Positions 13,829-22,143 are shown, counted from the stretch's first letter. The stretch: DNA of 26,840 nt from Bacillota bacterium (GCA_029266295.1 JAQSXD010000004.1:1-26840); one strand, 5' to 3'. The notes: generated by a model not told the origin, from the sequence alone. Made by a program: numbers and translations.

Positions 13829-15208
13829 ATGGATGACACAATCGCAGCCATTGCCACCGCCTACGGCGAGGGTGGAATCGGCATTATAAGATTGAGCGGA
13901 GAAAAATCAAAAGAAATTCTGGATATCATTTTTGTTCCAAAGCAAAACGAGTACAAAGAGTCCATTGTTAATAGACGATTATACTATGGACACATTGTGG
14001 ATCCTGCTTTGAAGCAGGTGATTGATGAGGTTTTGGTTGTCTATATGAAAGGTCCGCACACGTATACTGCAGAAGATGTGGTGGAGGTATATTGCCATGG
14101 CAGCATCGTTGCACTTCGAAAAACCTTGTCCTTGATTCTACAAATGGGTGCTCGCCTTGCTGAGAAGGGCGAATTTACAAAGCGGGCTTTTTTGAACGGA
14201 AGGCTTGATCTTTCACAAGCTGAAGCAGTGATCGATATTGTGCGGGCCAAAACCGATAAAACCTTCGATGTTGCACTTCGCCAAATGGAAGGAGACTTGT
14301 CGGTGCGCGTTCGTGAGATCCGGCAGGAGCTAATGGATTTGCTGGTGGATATCACAGTCAATCTGGATTATCCGGATGAAGATATTGAAATCTTAACCTA
14401 TCAAAACCTATCGGAAAGTATATTGTTGATAAGCAATATGATCGGTACTCTCCAGGCTACTGCGGGTGCTGGAAGAATTATCAGAGAGGGCTTAAACGTT
14501 GCAATTATTGGGAAGCCAAACGTTGGGAAATCTTCTCTAATGAATGCTCTCTTACGGGAATCAAGAGCTATCGTGACGGAAATTCCCGGAACAACGAGGG
14601 ATACGATTGAGGAAGTCATTAGTATCAAGGAGATCCCTGTAAAACTGACAGATACGGCAGGAATCAGAGAAACTGAGGATAAAATTGAAAAGATCGGGAT
14701 TGAAAAGAGTAAAGAATCATTTAACCGAGCGGATCTTGTGGTTTTTATTCTTGATGGAAGCAAACCGATTGAAGCTGAGGATCTGTCAATCATCGAAAAA
14801 TTGGAGGGCAGGAATGTTATCGTGCTGCTTAATAAAGAAGATCTTGGTATGGAAGTCAGCCATGATGAAATTAGTCAAATGCTGCCTGGTGCAACGGTGA
14901 TCCGAAGCGCAGTAAAAAATGGTCAAGGGATTAGCGCACTGGAAGATGCCATCGAAAGACTTGTTTATGGGGGTAAAGTAAAGCAGGAGGATAGCCTGCT
15001 TGTCACCAATGTGAGACATATGGGGCTTCTTGAACAGGCTGCAGTTGCAATTAAGGATGCTGGAAGAATGGCAGAAAACGGAGAGGCACTTGACTTTATC
15101 GAAGTTGATGTAAGGCGCTGCTGGGAACTTCTAGGAGAAATTATAGGAGAATCTGTGACAGAAGATATCATTGATCAGGTATTTGCAAGGTTTTGCTTAG
15201 GGAAATGA
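13829..15208 (+). CDS. mnmE: tRNA modification GTPase MnmE
   Basis: With MnmG it forms the complex that makes (carboxymethyl)aminomethyl-uridine at the wobble position of certain tRNAs; 459 aa, the family length. The N-terminal folate-binding domain begins MDDTIAAIATAYGEGGIGIIRLSG. The embedded G domain shows G1 GKPNVGKSS (229-236), the DTAGIRET switch II and the NKED G4 motif. The C-terminus ends CLGK, with the functional cysteine at 456. The frame is open to 13670, but the conserved N-terminus and an AAGGA site set the start at ATG 13829. mnmG follows after 23 bp. Confidence 0.97.
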   Translation: MDDTIAAIATAYGEGGIGIIRLSGEKSKEILDIIFVPKQNEYKESIVNRRLYYGHIVDPALKQVIDEVLVVYMKGPHTYTAEDVVEVYCHGSIVALRKTLSLILQMGARLAEKGEFTKRAFLNGRLDLSQAEAVIDIVRAKTDKTFDVALRQMEGDLSVRVREIRQELMDLLVDITVNLDYPDEDIEILTYQNLSESILLISNMIGTLQATAGAGRIIREGLNVAIIGKPNVGKSSLMNALLRESRAIVTEIPGTTRDTIEEVISIKEIPVKLTDTAGIRETEDKIEKIGIEKSKESFNRADLVVFILDGSKPIEAEDLSIIEKLEGRNVIVLLNKEDLGMEVSHDEISQMLPGATVIRSAVKNGQGISALEDAIERLVYGGKVKQEDSLLVTNVRHMGLLEQAAVAIKDAGRMAENGEALDFIEVDVRRCWELLGEIIGESVTEDIIDQVFARFCLGK

Positions 15209-15214
15209 TATAAT
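15206..15214 (+). promoter_or_regulatory. Extended -10 promoter overlapping the mnmE stop codon
   Basis: TGATATAAT contains a perfect -10 (15209-15214) with the extended -10 TG. The TGA is the mnmE stop codon. No good -35 is present. It could give mnmG an independent start near 15221. The same nonamer recurs at 21969 and 22631. Confidence 0.4.
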
Positions 15215-15231
15215 TAGAGGTGCGGACGAAT

Positions 15232-17109
15232 ATGAACTACTTTATTTTAGATGAATATGACGTGATTGTCATTGGTGCCGGGCATGCAGGCTGTGAGGCG
15301 GGGTTGGCCTGTGCACGGATGGGGCAGCGGACGCTCATGCTGTCCATCAACCTGGAAGCGGTGGCTATGATGGCCTGTAATCCCTCAATCGGAGGTACGG
15401 GAAAGGGACATTTGGTTCGCGAAATCGACGCATTGGGTGGAGAGATGGGAATTAATATCGATAAGTCCTTCATTCAGAGCAAGATGTTGAATACAGCAAA
15501 AGGACCAGCAGTTCATTCTCTGCGGGCACAGGCTGATAAATCCAGATATCACGAAGAGATGAAAAAGACCCTCGAACATCAGGAAAACCTGGATCTAAAA
15601 CAGGGAGAAGCGGTTGATCTTTTGATGGAAGACAACGAGGTAAAAGGTGTTATCTTAAAGACGGGGGCTGCATACCGCAGCAAAGCTGTGATTTTAGCGA
15701 CTGGAACCTTCCTGAGAGGGAAAATATTCATAGGCGAATGGTCCTACGAAAGCGGACCCAACGGTCTTGCACCATCTGTGGAGCTGGCTCAAAATCTACG
15801 GAATTATGGACTTTCCATGCGAAGATTTAAAACAGGAACCCCAGCGAGAGCTCTGGGGCGAACCCTAGATTATGATAAGATGTCAGAACAGCCTGGTGAT
15901 GAGGAGATTGTACCCTTTTCCTTTATGAATGATCATTTTGAAATGGATCAGGTTTCGTGCTGGCTTACCTATACAAACGAGAAGACACATCAGGTAATTC
16001 GCGATAATTTTTCAAGATCTGCTTTGTTCGGCGGGCAAATAGAAGGCGTTGGACCCAGGTATTGCCCTTCCATCGAGGATAAAGTGAATCGTTTTTCCGA
16101 TAAGGAGCGGCATCAGCTTTTTATTGAACCGGAGGGCCTGTCTACGGATGAAGTATACATTCAGGGAATGTCGTCCAGCTTGCCGGAAGACGTACAAATT
16201 GCTTTTTATCAAACCATACCCGGACTGGAACACTTAAAAATCGTGCGTCCGGCTTACGCCATAGAGTATGACAGCATCGATCCTTTGGAACTAAAAATGA
16301 CCTTAGAGCATCGAAGCATTTCAAATTTATATTGCGCCGGTCAGTTCAACGGAAGTTCCGGATATGAGGAAGCTGCAGCGCAGGGTCTCATTGCAGGGAT
16401 CAATGCTGCCCTAAAGCTAGCCGGGAAAGAACCCTTTATTCTGGATCGTTCGGAAGCGTATATCGGCGTATTGATTGACGACCTCGTTACCAAAGGAACG
16501 AACGAGCCTTATCGTATCATGACTTCAAGAGCTGAATATCGCCTGGTGCTCAGGCAAGACAATGCTGACCTGCGACTGACAGAGCGTTCCTATCAGATCG
16601 GACTTGCGAGTGAAGACAGATATCGTAGATTTATTGATATAAGAAACTCGGTGGAGAAAGAGCTAAAACGCCTGGAATCCAGTATGGTACTTCCAAGTCA
16701 GATCAACGGTTTTCTTGAAAAGAACGGAAGTACGCCGCTGCAGAATAAAATTTCTATGGCTGAGCTTATGAAACGGCCGGAGATGAATTATCAACTGCTT
16801 TCTGAAATTGATTTCGAACGGCCGGCTCTTTCAAAGCATGCGATCACTCAGCTGGAAGTGCAGATCAAGTATCAAGGTTATATTGTTAAGCAATTGCAGC
16901 AGATCGAGCGCTTTAAAAAATTGGAAAACAGAAAACTGCCGGAAGAGCTGGATTATGATTTGGTAGAAGGTCTGCGAATTGAGGCAAAACAAAAGCTGAA
17001 TAAGCTGAAACCTGTTTCCCTTGGTCAGGACACTAGAATTTCAGGAGTCTCTCCAGCGGATATCAATGTATTGCTGATTTACCTTGAAAAACAGAAGCGA
17101 ATAAGATAA
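15232..17109 (+). CDS. mnmG: tRNA uridine-5-carboxymethylaminomethyl modification enzyme MnmG
   Basis: FAD-dependent partner of MnmE, about 625 aa. The Rossmann dinucleotide fold at the N-terminus carries GAGHAG (15-20), followed by the family hallmarks CNPSIGGTGKGHLVREIDAL and AEYRLVLRQDNADLRLT. A helical C-terminal domain binds MnmE and tRNA. The start is ATG 15232, 9 nt after AGAGGTG; a GTG at 15220 in the same frame overlaps that site and is less likely. It lies between mnmE and rsmG, as in most Firmicutes. Confidence 0.97.
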   Translation: MNYFILDEYDVIVIGAGHAGCEAGLACARMGQRTLMLSINLEAVAMMACNPSIGGTGKGHLVREIDALGGEMGINIDKSFIQSKMLNTAKGPAVHSLRAQADKSRYHEEMKKTLEHQENLDLKQGEAVDLLMEDNEVKGVILKTGAAYRSKAVILATGTFLRGKIFIGEWSYESGPNGLAPSVELAQNLRNYGLSMRRFKTGTPARALGRTLDYDKMSEQPGDEEIVPFSFMNDHFEMDQVSCWLTYTNEKTHQVIRDNFSRSALFGGQIEGVGPRYCPSIEDKVNRFSDKERHQLFIEPEGLSTDEVYIQGMSSSLPEDVQIAFYQTIPGLEHLKIVRPAYAIEYDSIDPLELKMTLEHRSISNLYCAGQFNGSSGYEEAAAQGLIAGINAALKLAGKEPFILDRSEAYIGVLIDDLVTKGTNEPYRIMTSRAEYRLVLRQDNADLRLTERSYQIGLASEDRYRRFIDIRNSVEKELKRLESSMVLPSQINGFLEKNGSTPLQNKISMAELMKRPEMNYQLLSEIDFERPALSKHAITQLEVQIKYQGYIVKQLQQIERFKKLENRKLPEELDYDLVEGLRIEAKQKLNKLKPVSLGQDTRISGVSPADINVLLIYLEKQKRIR

Positions 17110-17138
17110 ATTGCAGATGAAACGAAAGAAGGAAAGAA

Positions 17139-17849
17139 ATGAAGCAATTAATGGATGTACTGGAGGAAATGAATATTCCTTATGAACAGGGAATGATCGA
17201 TCAATTTCAAAGGTATATGGAACTGATTCTTGAATGGAACGAGAAGGTTAACCTGACATCAATTACAGATCACACTGAGTTTATAATAAAGCATTACGTT
17301 GATTCTGTGGTTATCTGCAAATGCGCCCAGTTTCAGGACGCAAAGAAGATCATAGATATCGGAACCGGAGCCGGGTTCCCCGGCATTCCCCTTGCGATTC
17401 TCTATCCGGATAAAGAGTTTCTTTTACTGGATTCACTGAATAAAAGGATAAAGATAATACAAGAGCTGGCAGCAGAAATAGGACTTCAAAACGTGAGCTT
17501 TTGCCACGGCAGGGCGGAGGAGCTTGCACACAAAAAAGAGTATCGCGAGCGGTTCGACCTTTCTGTTTCAAGGGCCGTAGCAAATTTAGCCGTTCTTAGT
17601 GAGTACTGCCTTCCGTTTGTTCGTCTGGGAGGATGGTTTGCCGCATATAAAAGTGCTGCCGCCGATGAAGAAATTGAATCGTCAAAAAAAGCGGTCACTT
17701 TGCTGGGGGGCGAAATCAAAGAAAACTATCGTCCGAAAACAAATGGATTTGATTTAGATCATAGAATTTTAATGATCTACAAAAATAGAAAAACGTTAGC
17801 GAAATATCCGAGAAAAGCAGGAACTCCTGCGAAAGAGCCTCTGAAATGA
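17139..17849 (+). CDS. rsmG: 16S rRNA (guanine-527-N7)-methyltransferase RsmG
   Basis: Class I SAM-dependent methyltransferase, 236 aa, which modifies the 530 loop of 16S rRNA; loss is known to give low-level streptomycin resistance. NEKVNLTSI (34-42) and the SAM-binding loop DIGTGAGFPG (73-82) are clear, with SRAVANLAVLSEYCLP further on. The C-terminal tail (RKTLAKYPRKAGTPAKEPL) also matches the family. AAGGAAAG precedes the ATG. The coding end overlaps its own terminator, which closes the mnmE-mnmG-rsmG unit. Confidence 0.96.
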   Translation: MKQLMDVLEEMNIPYEQGMIDQFQRYMELILEWNEKVNLTSITDHTEFIIKHYVDSVVICKCAQFQDAKKIIDIGTGAGFPGIPLAILYPDKEFLLLDSLNKRIKIIQELAAEIGLQNVSFCHGRAEELAHKKEYRERFDLSVSRAVANLAVLSEYCLPFVRLGGWFAAYKSAAADEEIESSKKAVTLLGGEIKENYRPKTNGFDLDHRILMIYKNRKTLAKYPRKAGTPAKEPLK

Positions 17850-17867
17850 TGTTTTCAGGGGTTTTTT
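17838..17867 (+). terminator. Intrinsic terminator overlapping the rsmG stop
   Basis: CCTCTGAAA (17838-17846) pairs with TTTCAGGGG (17853-17861), nine pairs including one G-U, with a 6-nt loop and then six Ts. The last codons and the TGA stop lie inside the hairpin. Confidence 0.85.
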
Positions 17868-17951
17868 GTTGATGAAAACAGCCTTCACCTGGGACAAGCC
17901 TCCTGTTACTATGATAATAGAAGCGTTATCTTCGGCAGAGGGGGGAGTATC

Positions 17952-18767
17952 ATGTTTTTAAAAAAATCAGATCAAATGGAAATACCTGTGGAGTTGATTT
18001 CTACAAATCCGGATCAGCCAAGGAAGGTATTTGAGGATAAAGAACTTTTGGAGCTATGTGATTCCATTCGTGAGTTTGGAGTCATTCAGCCTATCATAGT
18101 GAAAAGGGATCAAAAGGGAATCTATATCGTTATTGCCGGAGAGAGGCGTCTTCGGGCTGCATCTTTGGCAGGGCTCAAAAAGATTCCTGCAATTGTTAGA
18201 GATGCAGATGAAAAGGATTCTGCCCTGCTAGCGCTTGTGGAAAATGTTCAGCGTGAGAATTTAAATTATATAGAGGAAGCAGCGGCGTATAAGCGGCTAA
18301 TGGATGATTATGGGCTAACCCAGACAGAAATTTCAAAACGAGTTGGGAAGCAACAGTCTACCATTTCTAACAAAATAAGAATTTTGTCACTTCCTGTCGA
18401 TGTTCAACAGCTCCTTGCTGCTAACCAGCTTACGGAGCGTCATGCCCGAGCTTTGCTAAAAGTAACGGATGACAGAATCAGAAAATTGATTTTAGAGCGG
18501 ATTGTAGAACATGGGCTCAATGTAAAGCAAACGGAGAAACTGATTGAAGATGTTATGACAAAGCACGAGGAAGAAAGGCGTAAAGGGGAGAAGCTAAGGT
18601 ACATCAACTATCGGATTTACTTAAACACACTAAAGAAGGCATTTGCCAGCATTGCTGAGGTAGAAAAAAATGCAAAATACTATCAAGAAGATAAAGGGGA
18701 CCACCTTGAAATAAGGATATTAATACCAAAAAAAGAAAATATAAACAACGCACTAGCCGCTGAGTGA
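17952..18767 (+). CDS. noc: Nucleoid occlusion protein Noc (ParB paralogue)
   Basis: ParB/Noc-family DNA-binding CTPase of 271 aa. The N-terminal CTP-binding part has GERRLRAA (63-70) and ENVQRENL (97-104). A helix-turn-helix follows (about 122-141), then a C-terminal dimerisation region. The recognition segment GKQQSTISNK has Gln135 and Lys141 where the neighbouring ParB has Arg160 and Ser166; Gln and Lys at these places are the Noc-type choice. Its place between rsmG and soj is also that of B. subtilis noc. The N-terminus before the core is only about ten residues (MFLKKSDQME), shorter than the amphipathic membrane-targeting helix of B. subtilis Noc, so membrane tethering is uncertain. A weak promoter (GGGACA-N16-GATAAT, 17891-17918) is possible upstream. 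Confidence 0.85.
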   Translation: MFLKKSDQMEIPVELISTNPDQPRKVFEDKELLELCDSIREFGVIQPIIVKRDQKGIYIVIAGERRLRAASLAGLKKIPAIVRDADEKDSALLALVENVQRENLNYIEEAAAYKRLMDDYGLTQTEISKRVGKQQSTISNKIRILSLPVDVQQLLAANQLTERHARALLKVTDDRIRKLILERIVEHGLNVKQTEKLIEDVMTKHEEERRKGEKLRYINYRIYLNTLKKAFASIAEVEKNAKYYQEDKGDHLEIRILIPKKENINNALAAE

Positions 18768-18800
18768 TGCATAACTTTTATTAATTAAAACATTGAAATG

Positions 18801-18840
18801 AAAAGGTTTTCGTGTTATGTTTCACGTGAAACCTTTTTTT
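18801..18840 (+). terminator. Terminator after noc, overlapping parS
   Basis: AAAAGGTTT (18801-18809) pairs with AAACCTTTT (18829-18837), nine pairs, continued by CGTG/CACG inside a small internal loop. The T-run continues to 18840. The 3' half of the hairpin is made largely of the parS site. Confidence 0.75.
18818..18833. other. parS centromere site 1
   Basis: TGTTTCACGTGAAACC matches the 16-bp B. subtilis-type parS palindrome at all but the last base. It lies between noc and soj and is a ParB nucleation site for origin segregation and SMC loading. Confidence 0.92.
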
Positions 18841-18842
18841 AA

Positions 18843-18870
18843 TTGAAAAAGATATGGTGTAAAAGATAAT
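18843..18870 (+). promoter_or_regulatory. Probable soj-parB promoter
   Basis: -35 TTGAAA (18843-18848; 5 of 6), a 16-bp spacer and -10 GATAAT (18865-18870; 5 of 6). A second -10-like TATAAT at 18878-18883 lacks a good -35. The promoter starts 10 bp after parS site 1, so spreading ParB could repress it. Confidence 0.5.
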
Positions 18871-18942
18871 GTTAGTATATAATAAAGTGGTACTGGATAG
18901 ATGAGGGTATTAAAAATCCAATTACAGTAGGAGGGCATTAGT

Positions 18943-19716
18943 TTGGGAAAGGCCATAGCAATATTCAATCAAAAAGGCGGAGTTGGGAAAACAACAACGA
19001 ACATCAATTTGGCAGCTTGTCTTGCCTTGAAGGGCAAAAAAATATTAATTCTTGATATTGACCCCCAGGGGAATACAACGAGCGGAATGGGAATTTCTAA
19101 GAAGGGACTTGATAAAACAATGTATGAAGTCCTGATCAATGATGGACTAGAGCCAATTGATGCCATCATTCCCACACGAATCAAAAATCTCGATATCATA
19201 CCGGCAAGTGTTCAGCTGGCTGGTGCTGAAATCGAACTGGTTCAGCTCGAAGGAAGAGAAAAACGGCTGAAGAAAGCCTTGGACAAAATAAAATCACAAT
19301 ATGACTACATATTTATAGACTGTCCGCCGTCTCTTGGTCTTTTGACCATCAATTCATTGACAGCAGTCGACAGCGTATTGATACCAATTCAGTGTGAATT
19401 CTACGCACTGGAAGGCGTAAGCCAGCTCATGAGCACAATCGAACTGGTGAAAAAGAGCATGAACACAAGCCTTGTGATTCAGGGTGTAATACTCAGCATG
19501 TTTGACGGCAGAACCAATCTGTCAATTCAAGTAGTAGAAGAAGTCAAGAAGTATTTTAAAGAAAAAGTTTACACAACTGTCATTCCAAGAAACGTAAGGT
19601 TAGCTGAGGCGCCGAGTTACGGCATGCCGATCACGGAGTACGATCCGAAATCCAAAGGAGCAGAGGCATACTTTGAGTTTGCTGAGGAGTTTCTGGAATT
19701 GGAAGGTGAGGATTAA
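18943..19716 (+). CDS. soj: Chromosome partitioning ATPase Soj/ParA
   Basis: Deviant-Walker ATPase of 257 aa that forms DNA-bound dimers, drives origin segregation with ParB and, in B. subtilis, also regulates DnaA. The deviant Walker A KGGVGKTT is at 11-18. DIDPQGN (Walker A' region) and FIDCPPSLG (Walker B) follow, as does the RNVRLAEAPSYG motif typical of chromosomal ParA. The start is TTG 18943, 9 nt after TAGGAGG; it yields the usual MGKxIAIFNQKGG N-terminus and no in-frame ATG does. The stop codon shares its last base with the parB ATG. Confidence 0.96.
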   Translation: MGKAIAIFNQKGGVGKTTTNINLAACLALKGKKILILDIDPQGNTTSGMGISKKGLDKTMYEVLINDGLEPIDAIIPTRIKNLDIIPASVQLAGAEIELVQLEGREKRLKKALDKIKSQYDYIFIDCPPSLGLLTINSLTAVDSVLIPIQCEFYALEGVSQLMSTIELVKKSMNTSLVIQGVILSMFDGRTNLSIQVVEEVKKYFKEKVYTTVIPRNVRLAEAPSYGMPITEYDPKSKGAEAYFEFAEEFLELEGED

Positions 19717-20597
19717 TGGCTGGACCTAAAGGAAGAGGACTTGGCAAAGGACTTGAAGCATTATTTAATGATGTAGAGATCAATGCTCACGATTCGGACA
19801 AAGGTGTTGACGGAATCTTGTTTATTGATATCAATCAGATTAAACCCAACTCAAAGCAGCCGAGAAAGAGCTTTCCAGATGAAAAAATAGAAGAACTGGC
19901 ACGATCGATAGAAGTTCATGGAATTATTCAGCCAATTATGGTAAGACCGTCAGGAGAGGGCTATGAAATCATAGCCGGAGAAAGACGGTGGAGAGCAGCA
20001 AGGCGGGCGGCATTAAAGCAGGTACCGTGCATTATAAGAGAACTTACCGAAGAGCAGAATATGCTCGTTGCTATTATTGAAAATATGCAGCGTGAAGATC
20101 TGAACCCAATGGAAGAGGCAGAGGCGTTGAATCAGATGATTACAACCTTTGGATTAACACAGGAGGAAGTGTCCAGAAGTGTTGGAAAGAGCAGACCATA
20201 TATCACGAACTCCCTTCGACTTTTAAAGCTGCCGGAAGGGGTAAGAGATCTGGTAGTCCAAGGAGAACTATCAAATGGTCATGCAAGAGCGCTTGTATCA
20301 GTCAAAGATGAACGGAAGCAGATGGAACTGGCAAATCGGGCTGCGCAGGACGGTTTATCCGTTAGGGAGATCGAAGCCCTCGCAAACCGTGAGAACGAGG
20401 GACCCATCAAAAAAGTCACAAAAGCAAAAGCTCGGGGAAAAAACCGTGAACTCACTGATCTTGAAGAAGAATTGAAAAATGCTCTTGGCACTAAAGTCGC
20501 CATCAATCATGGATCAAGAAAAGGTAAAATAGAAATTGAATATTACAGCAGGGATGAATTAGAAAGACTTCTTGAACTGTTGTTGAGCTTGAAATAA
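19716..20597 (+). CDS. parB: Chromosome partitioning protein ParB/Spo0J
   Basis: CTP-dependent DNA clamp that loads at parS and spreads; 293 aa. The N-terminal GRGLGKGLEALF (7-18) is the ParA-contacting, ATPase-stimulating segment. The CTP-binding core contains GERRWRAA (88-95) and ENMQREDLN (122-130). The helix-turn-helix includes GKSRPYITNSLRLL (157-170), with Arg160 at the parS-specificity position. The C-terminal dimerisation domain follows a basic linker. The ATG overlaps the soj stop (TAATG) with AGGTGAGG before it, implying coupling. The two parS sites flank the soj-parB pair. Confidence 0.96.
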   Translation: MAGPKGRGLGKGLEALFNDVEINAHDSDKGVDGILFIDINQIKPNSKQPRKSFPDEKIEELARSIEVHGIIQPIMVRPSGEGYEIIAGERRWRAARRAALKQVPCIIRELTEEQNMLVAIIENMQREDLNPMEEAEALNQMITTFGLTQEEVSRSVGKSRPYITNSLRLLKLPEGVRDLVVQGELSNGHARALVSVKDERKQMELANRAAQDGLSVREIEALANRENEGPIKKVTKAKARGKNRELTDLEEELKNALGTKVAINHGSRKGKIEIEYYSRDELERLLELLLSLK

Positions 20598-20618
20598 TAA
20601 TGAATTTCAAAAAATATG

Positions 20619-20651
20619 GAGCAGTGTTTCACGTGAAACACTGCTCTCTTT
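20619..20651 (+). terminator. Terminator after parB built on a parS palindrome
   Basis: A perfect 28-bp palindrome (20619-20646) has its centre in parS and extends it with GAGCAG/CTGCTC on the two sides. As RNA it would form a 12-bp stem with a 4-nt loop, followed by TCTTT. The U-run is short, so termination may be incomplete. Confidence 0.6.
20625..20640. other. parS centromere site 2
   Basis: TGTTTCACGTGAAACA is a perfect copy of the 16-bp parS palindrome, 28 bp after the parB stop codon. Confidence 0.96.
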
Positions 20652-20831
20652 ATCTAGTGTAAATCATCGTTTCTTACCATATATAATCGGGTGTACTGCG
20701 GGAACGGTTGTGGTAAAAAAGAAGATCCTGACGTATCAGAATAGGGTGTGCGGATAGCAGAATTCCATAGAGCTGCATAGTATGATTAAGAGCAACGCAG
20801 GGAGCTTTAATCAATTTGCGGAGGGATTTAT

Positions 20832-21971
20832 ATGGTATATTTGGATAACGCGGCAACTAGCTTTCCTAAACCCAAGGGGATGTTATACGCTGTAAATGAA
20901 TGCATGCGGGACTATTGCGGAAATCCGGGAAGGTCAGGTCACTGGATGTCCATGAAAACAGGGGAGAAGATCTATCAGACTAGAAATGAGCTTGGGAAGC
21001 TATTTCAAATTTCAGACTGCAGCCGTATTTTGTTAACTTCAAATACGACGGAGGCCTTAAATCTCGGAATTAAAGGCTGTTTGAACCCTGGTGATCATGC
21101 GATTACCACCTCCATGGAGCACAATTCTGTACTAAGGCCATTAAAAGCTCTAGAGGGATCAGGCGTTGAAACGACGATAGTGAAGTGTAATCCGGACGGA
21201 ACTTTAAATATCGAAGATTTAAGAAGAGAAATTAAGGAAAATACTCGGCTCATCGTAGTCACCCATGCATCAAATATTACAGGTACCATTATGCCCATCA
21301 AAGAAATTGGATCTCTCGCAAAGAAAATGAGGGTTCTTTTCATGGTAGACGGAGCTCAAAGTGCCGGATGTCTACCGATTGATGTAAACGATATGAATAT
21401 TGCGATGTTAGCGCTACCTGGACATAAGGGCCTTTTAGGACCCATGGGGACTGGAATGCTTTACGTTCGCGAGGACGTTAATTTAAGACCTTTAAAGGAA
21501 GGCGGAACGGGAACTCGTTCTAAAGACTTGATTCAGCCGATTGAGTTTCCGGAAGGGTTTGAGGCTGGTACCGTAAATGCACCAGGTATTGTTGGATTGG
21601 GCTTTTCTGTTAAATATATAAAAAGTATAGGGATTGATTCGATTCGCGCTTACGAAGAAACATTGGTTGGAAAGCTGGATGAAGCGCTGAGAAACATGAA
21701 TGGAGTCACAGTTTATGGCCCAGCTGATTGCAGGAAGAAAACAGGGGTAGTTTTATTCAATCTAAGAAAAACCGATTGCGAAGAGGTATGTGAAAAGATG
21801 AGCTCAGGATACGGAATTGCCTGCAGAAGCGGGTTTCATTGCGCTGGCCTTGCACATAAGACAATTGGTACCTATGACAGGGGAGCAGTGCGCCTAAGTG
21901 TTGGTCCTTCCAATACGATGAAGGATATATCAAGAGCAATAGAGGCCGTATACCAAATACAGAAACTATGA
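20832..21971 (+). CDS. Class V aminotransferase, cysteine desulfurase family
   Basis: PLP-dependent enzyme of 379 aa, expected to take sulfur (or selenium) from cysteine. The N-terminus MVYLDNAATSFPKP is diagnostic. PLP contacts include TEALNLG (73-79), His97, Asp173 and Gln176 (VDGAQSAG), and the Schiff-base Lys199 in LPGHKGLLGPMGTG. The active-site cysteine is C331 in GIACRSGFHCAG. It resembles the short subfamily sometimes found near selenium or molybdenum hydroxylase genes more than IscS or SufS, and no scaffold gene (iscU, sufU) is adjacent, so the sulfur acceptor is unknown. GGAGGG precedes the ATG. The upstream 180 bp has a lone TATAAT at 20682-20687 without a good -35. Its stop codon is part of an extended -10 element. 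Confidence 0.9.
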   Translation: MVYLDNAATSFPKPKGMLYAVNECMRDYCGNPGRSGHWMSMKTGEKIYQTRNELGKLFQISDCSRILLTSNTTEALNLGIKGCLNPGDHAITTSMEHNSVLRPLKALEGSGVETTIVKCNPDGTLNIEDLRREIKENTRLIVVTHASNITGTIMPIKEIGSLAKKMRVLFMVDGAQSAGCLPIDVNDMNIAMLALPGHKGLLGPMGTGMLYVREDVNLRPLKEGGTGTRSKDLIQPIEFPEGFEAGTVNAPGIVGLGFSVKYIKSIGIDSIRAYEETLVGKLDEALRNMNGVTVYGPADCRKKTGVVLFNLRKTDCEEVCEKMSSGYGIACRSGFHCAGLAHKTIGTYDRGAVRLSVGPSNTMKDISRAIEAVYQIQKL

Positions 21972-21977
21972 TATAAT
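21969..21977 (+). promoter_or_regulatory. Extended -10 promoter overlapping the csd stop codon
   Basis: TGATATAAT, with the TGA being the stop codon of the aminotransferase gene. The -10 is perfect (21972-21977) and the extended TG is present; the -35 is poor. The start point would be near 21984, just ahead of a structured stretch. The following bases resemble those after the copy at 22631. Confidence 0.5.
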
Positions 21978-21983
21978 GGATGC

Positions 21984-22115
21984 AAAATTACGAAACGAAA
22001 TCATAAGTTTCGTAAGCGCGGTCTTGTCGGTGTAACGTAAGCCGGAGTCACGATCTAAACCGATACAGATGCCGGTAAAGACAGGGACAAACCTATTTAC
22101 AGTAGGTTTCTTGGT
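21984..22115 (+). ncRNA. Structured RNA or leader upstream of aroQ, family not recognised
   Basis: About 130 nt after an extended -10 promoter can fold into several stems. Stem A is TTACGAAAC/GTTTCGTAA (21988-21996 with 22007-22015; nine pairs, 10-nt loop). Stem B, GTCTTGTC with GACAGGGAC (22021-22028 with 22080-22088), is eight pairs with one bulge and encloses a multi-branch region. Inside it GCCGG (22041-22045) can pair with CCGGT (22072-22076), and ATCT with AGAT (22053-22056 with 22067-22070). Stem C is AAACCTA/TAGGTTT (22089-22095 with 22103-22109). No open reading frame is apparent. I could not match it to a known riboswitch class. Read on the minus strand, stem A is followed by TTTT and would look like a terminator, so an antisense transcript is an alternative. 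Confidence 0.45.
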
Positions 22116-22143
22116 TATAAAGATTTTATGTTCGGGTAAAATA

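Noticed and set aside
18905..18910. Perfect GGGTAT (sigma-B -10) upstream of soj
   Set aside because: The matching -35 position reads GTGGTA, only 3 of 6 to GTTTAA, with a 12-bp spacer; one perfect hexamer is expected by chance in a window of this size.
20674..20856. 60-codon minus-strand frame between parB and the aminotransferase gene
   Set aside because: No ribosome binding site, no similarity I can recognise, and it overlaps the start of the plus-strand gene.
21984..22115. Assignment of the aroQ-upstream RNA to the c-di-GMP-I, cobalamin or TPP riboswitch
   Set aside because: Isolated words resemble these classes (ACGTAAGCC, AAGCCGGAG, ACAGGGACAAACC), but the required core motifs and their order are missing, for example the GNRA hairpin between the two c-di-GMP-I strands, a full B12 box, or CUGAGA of TPP.
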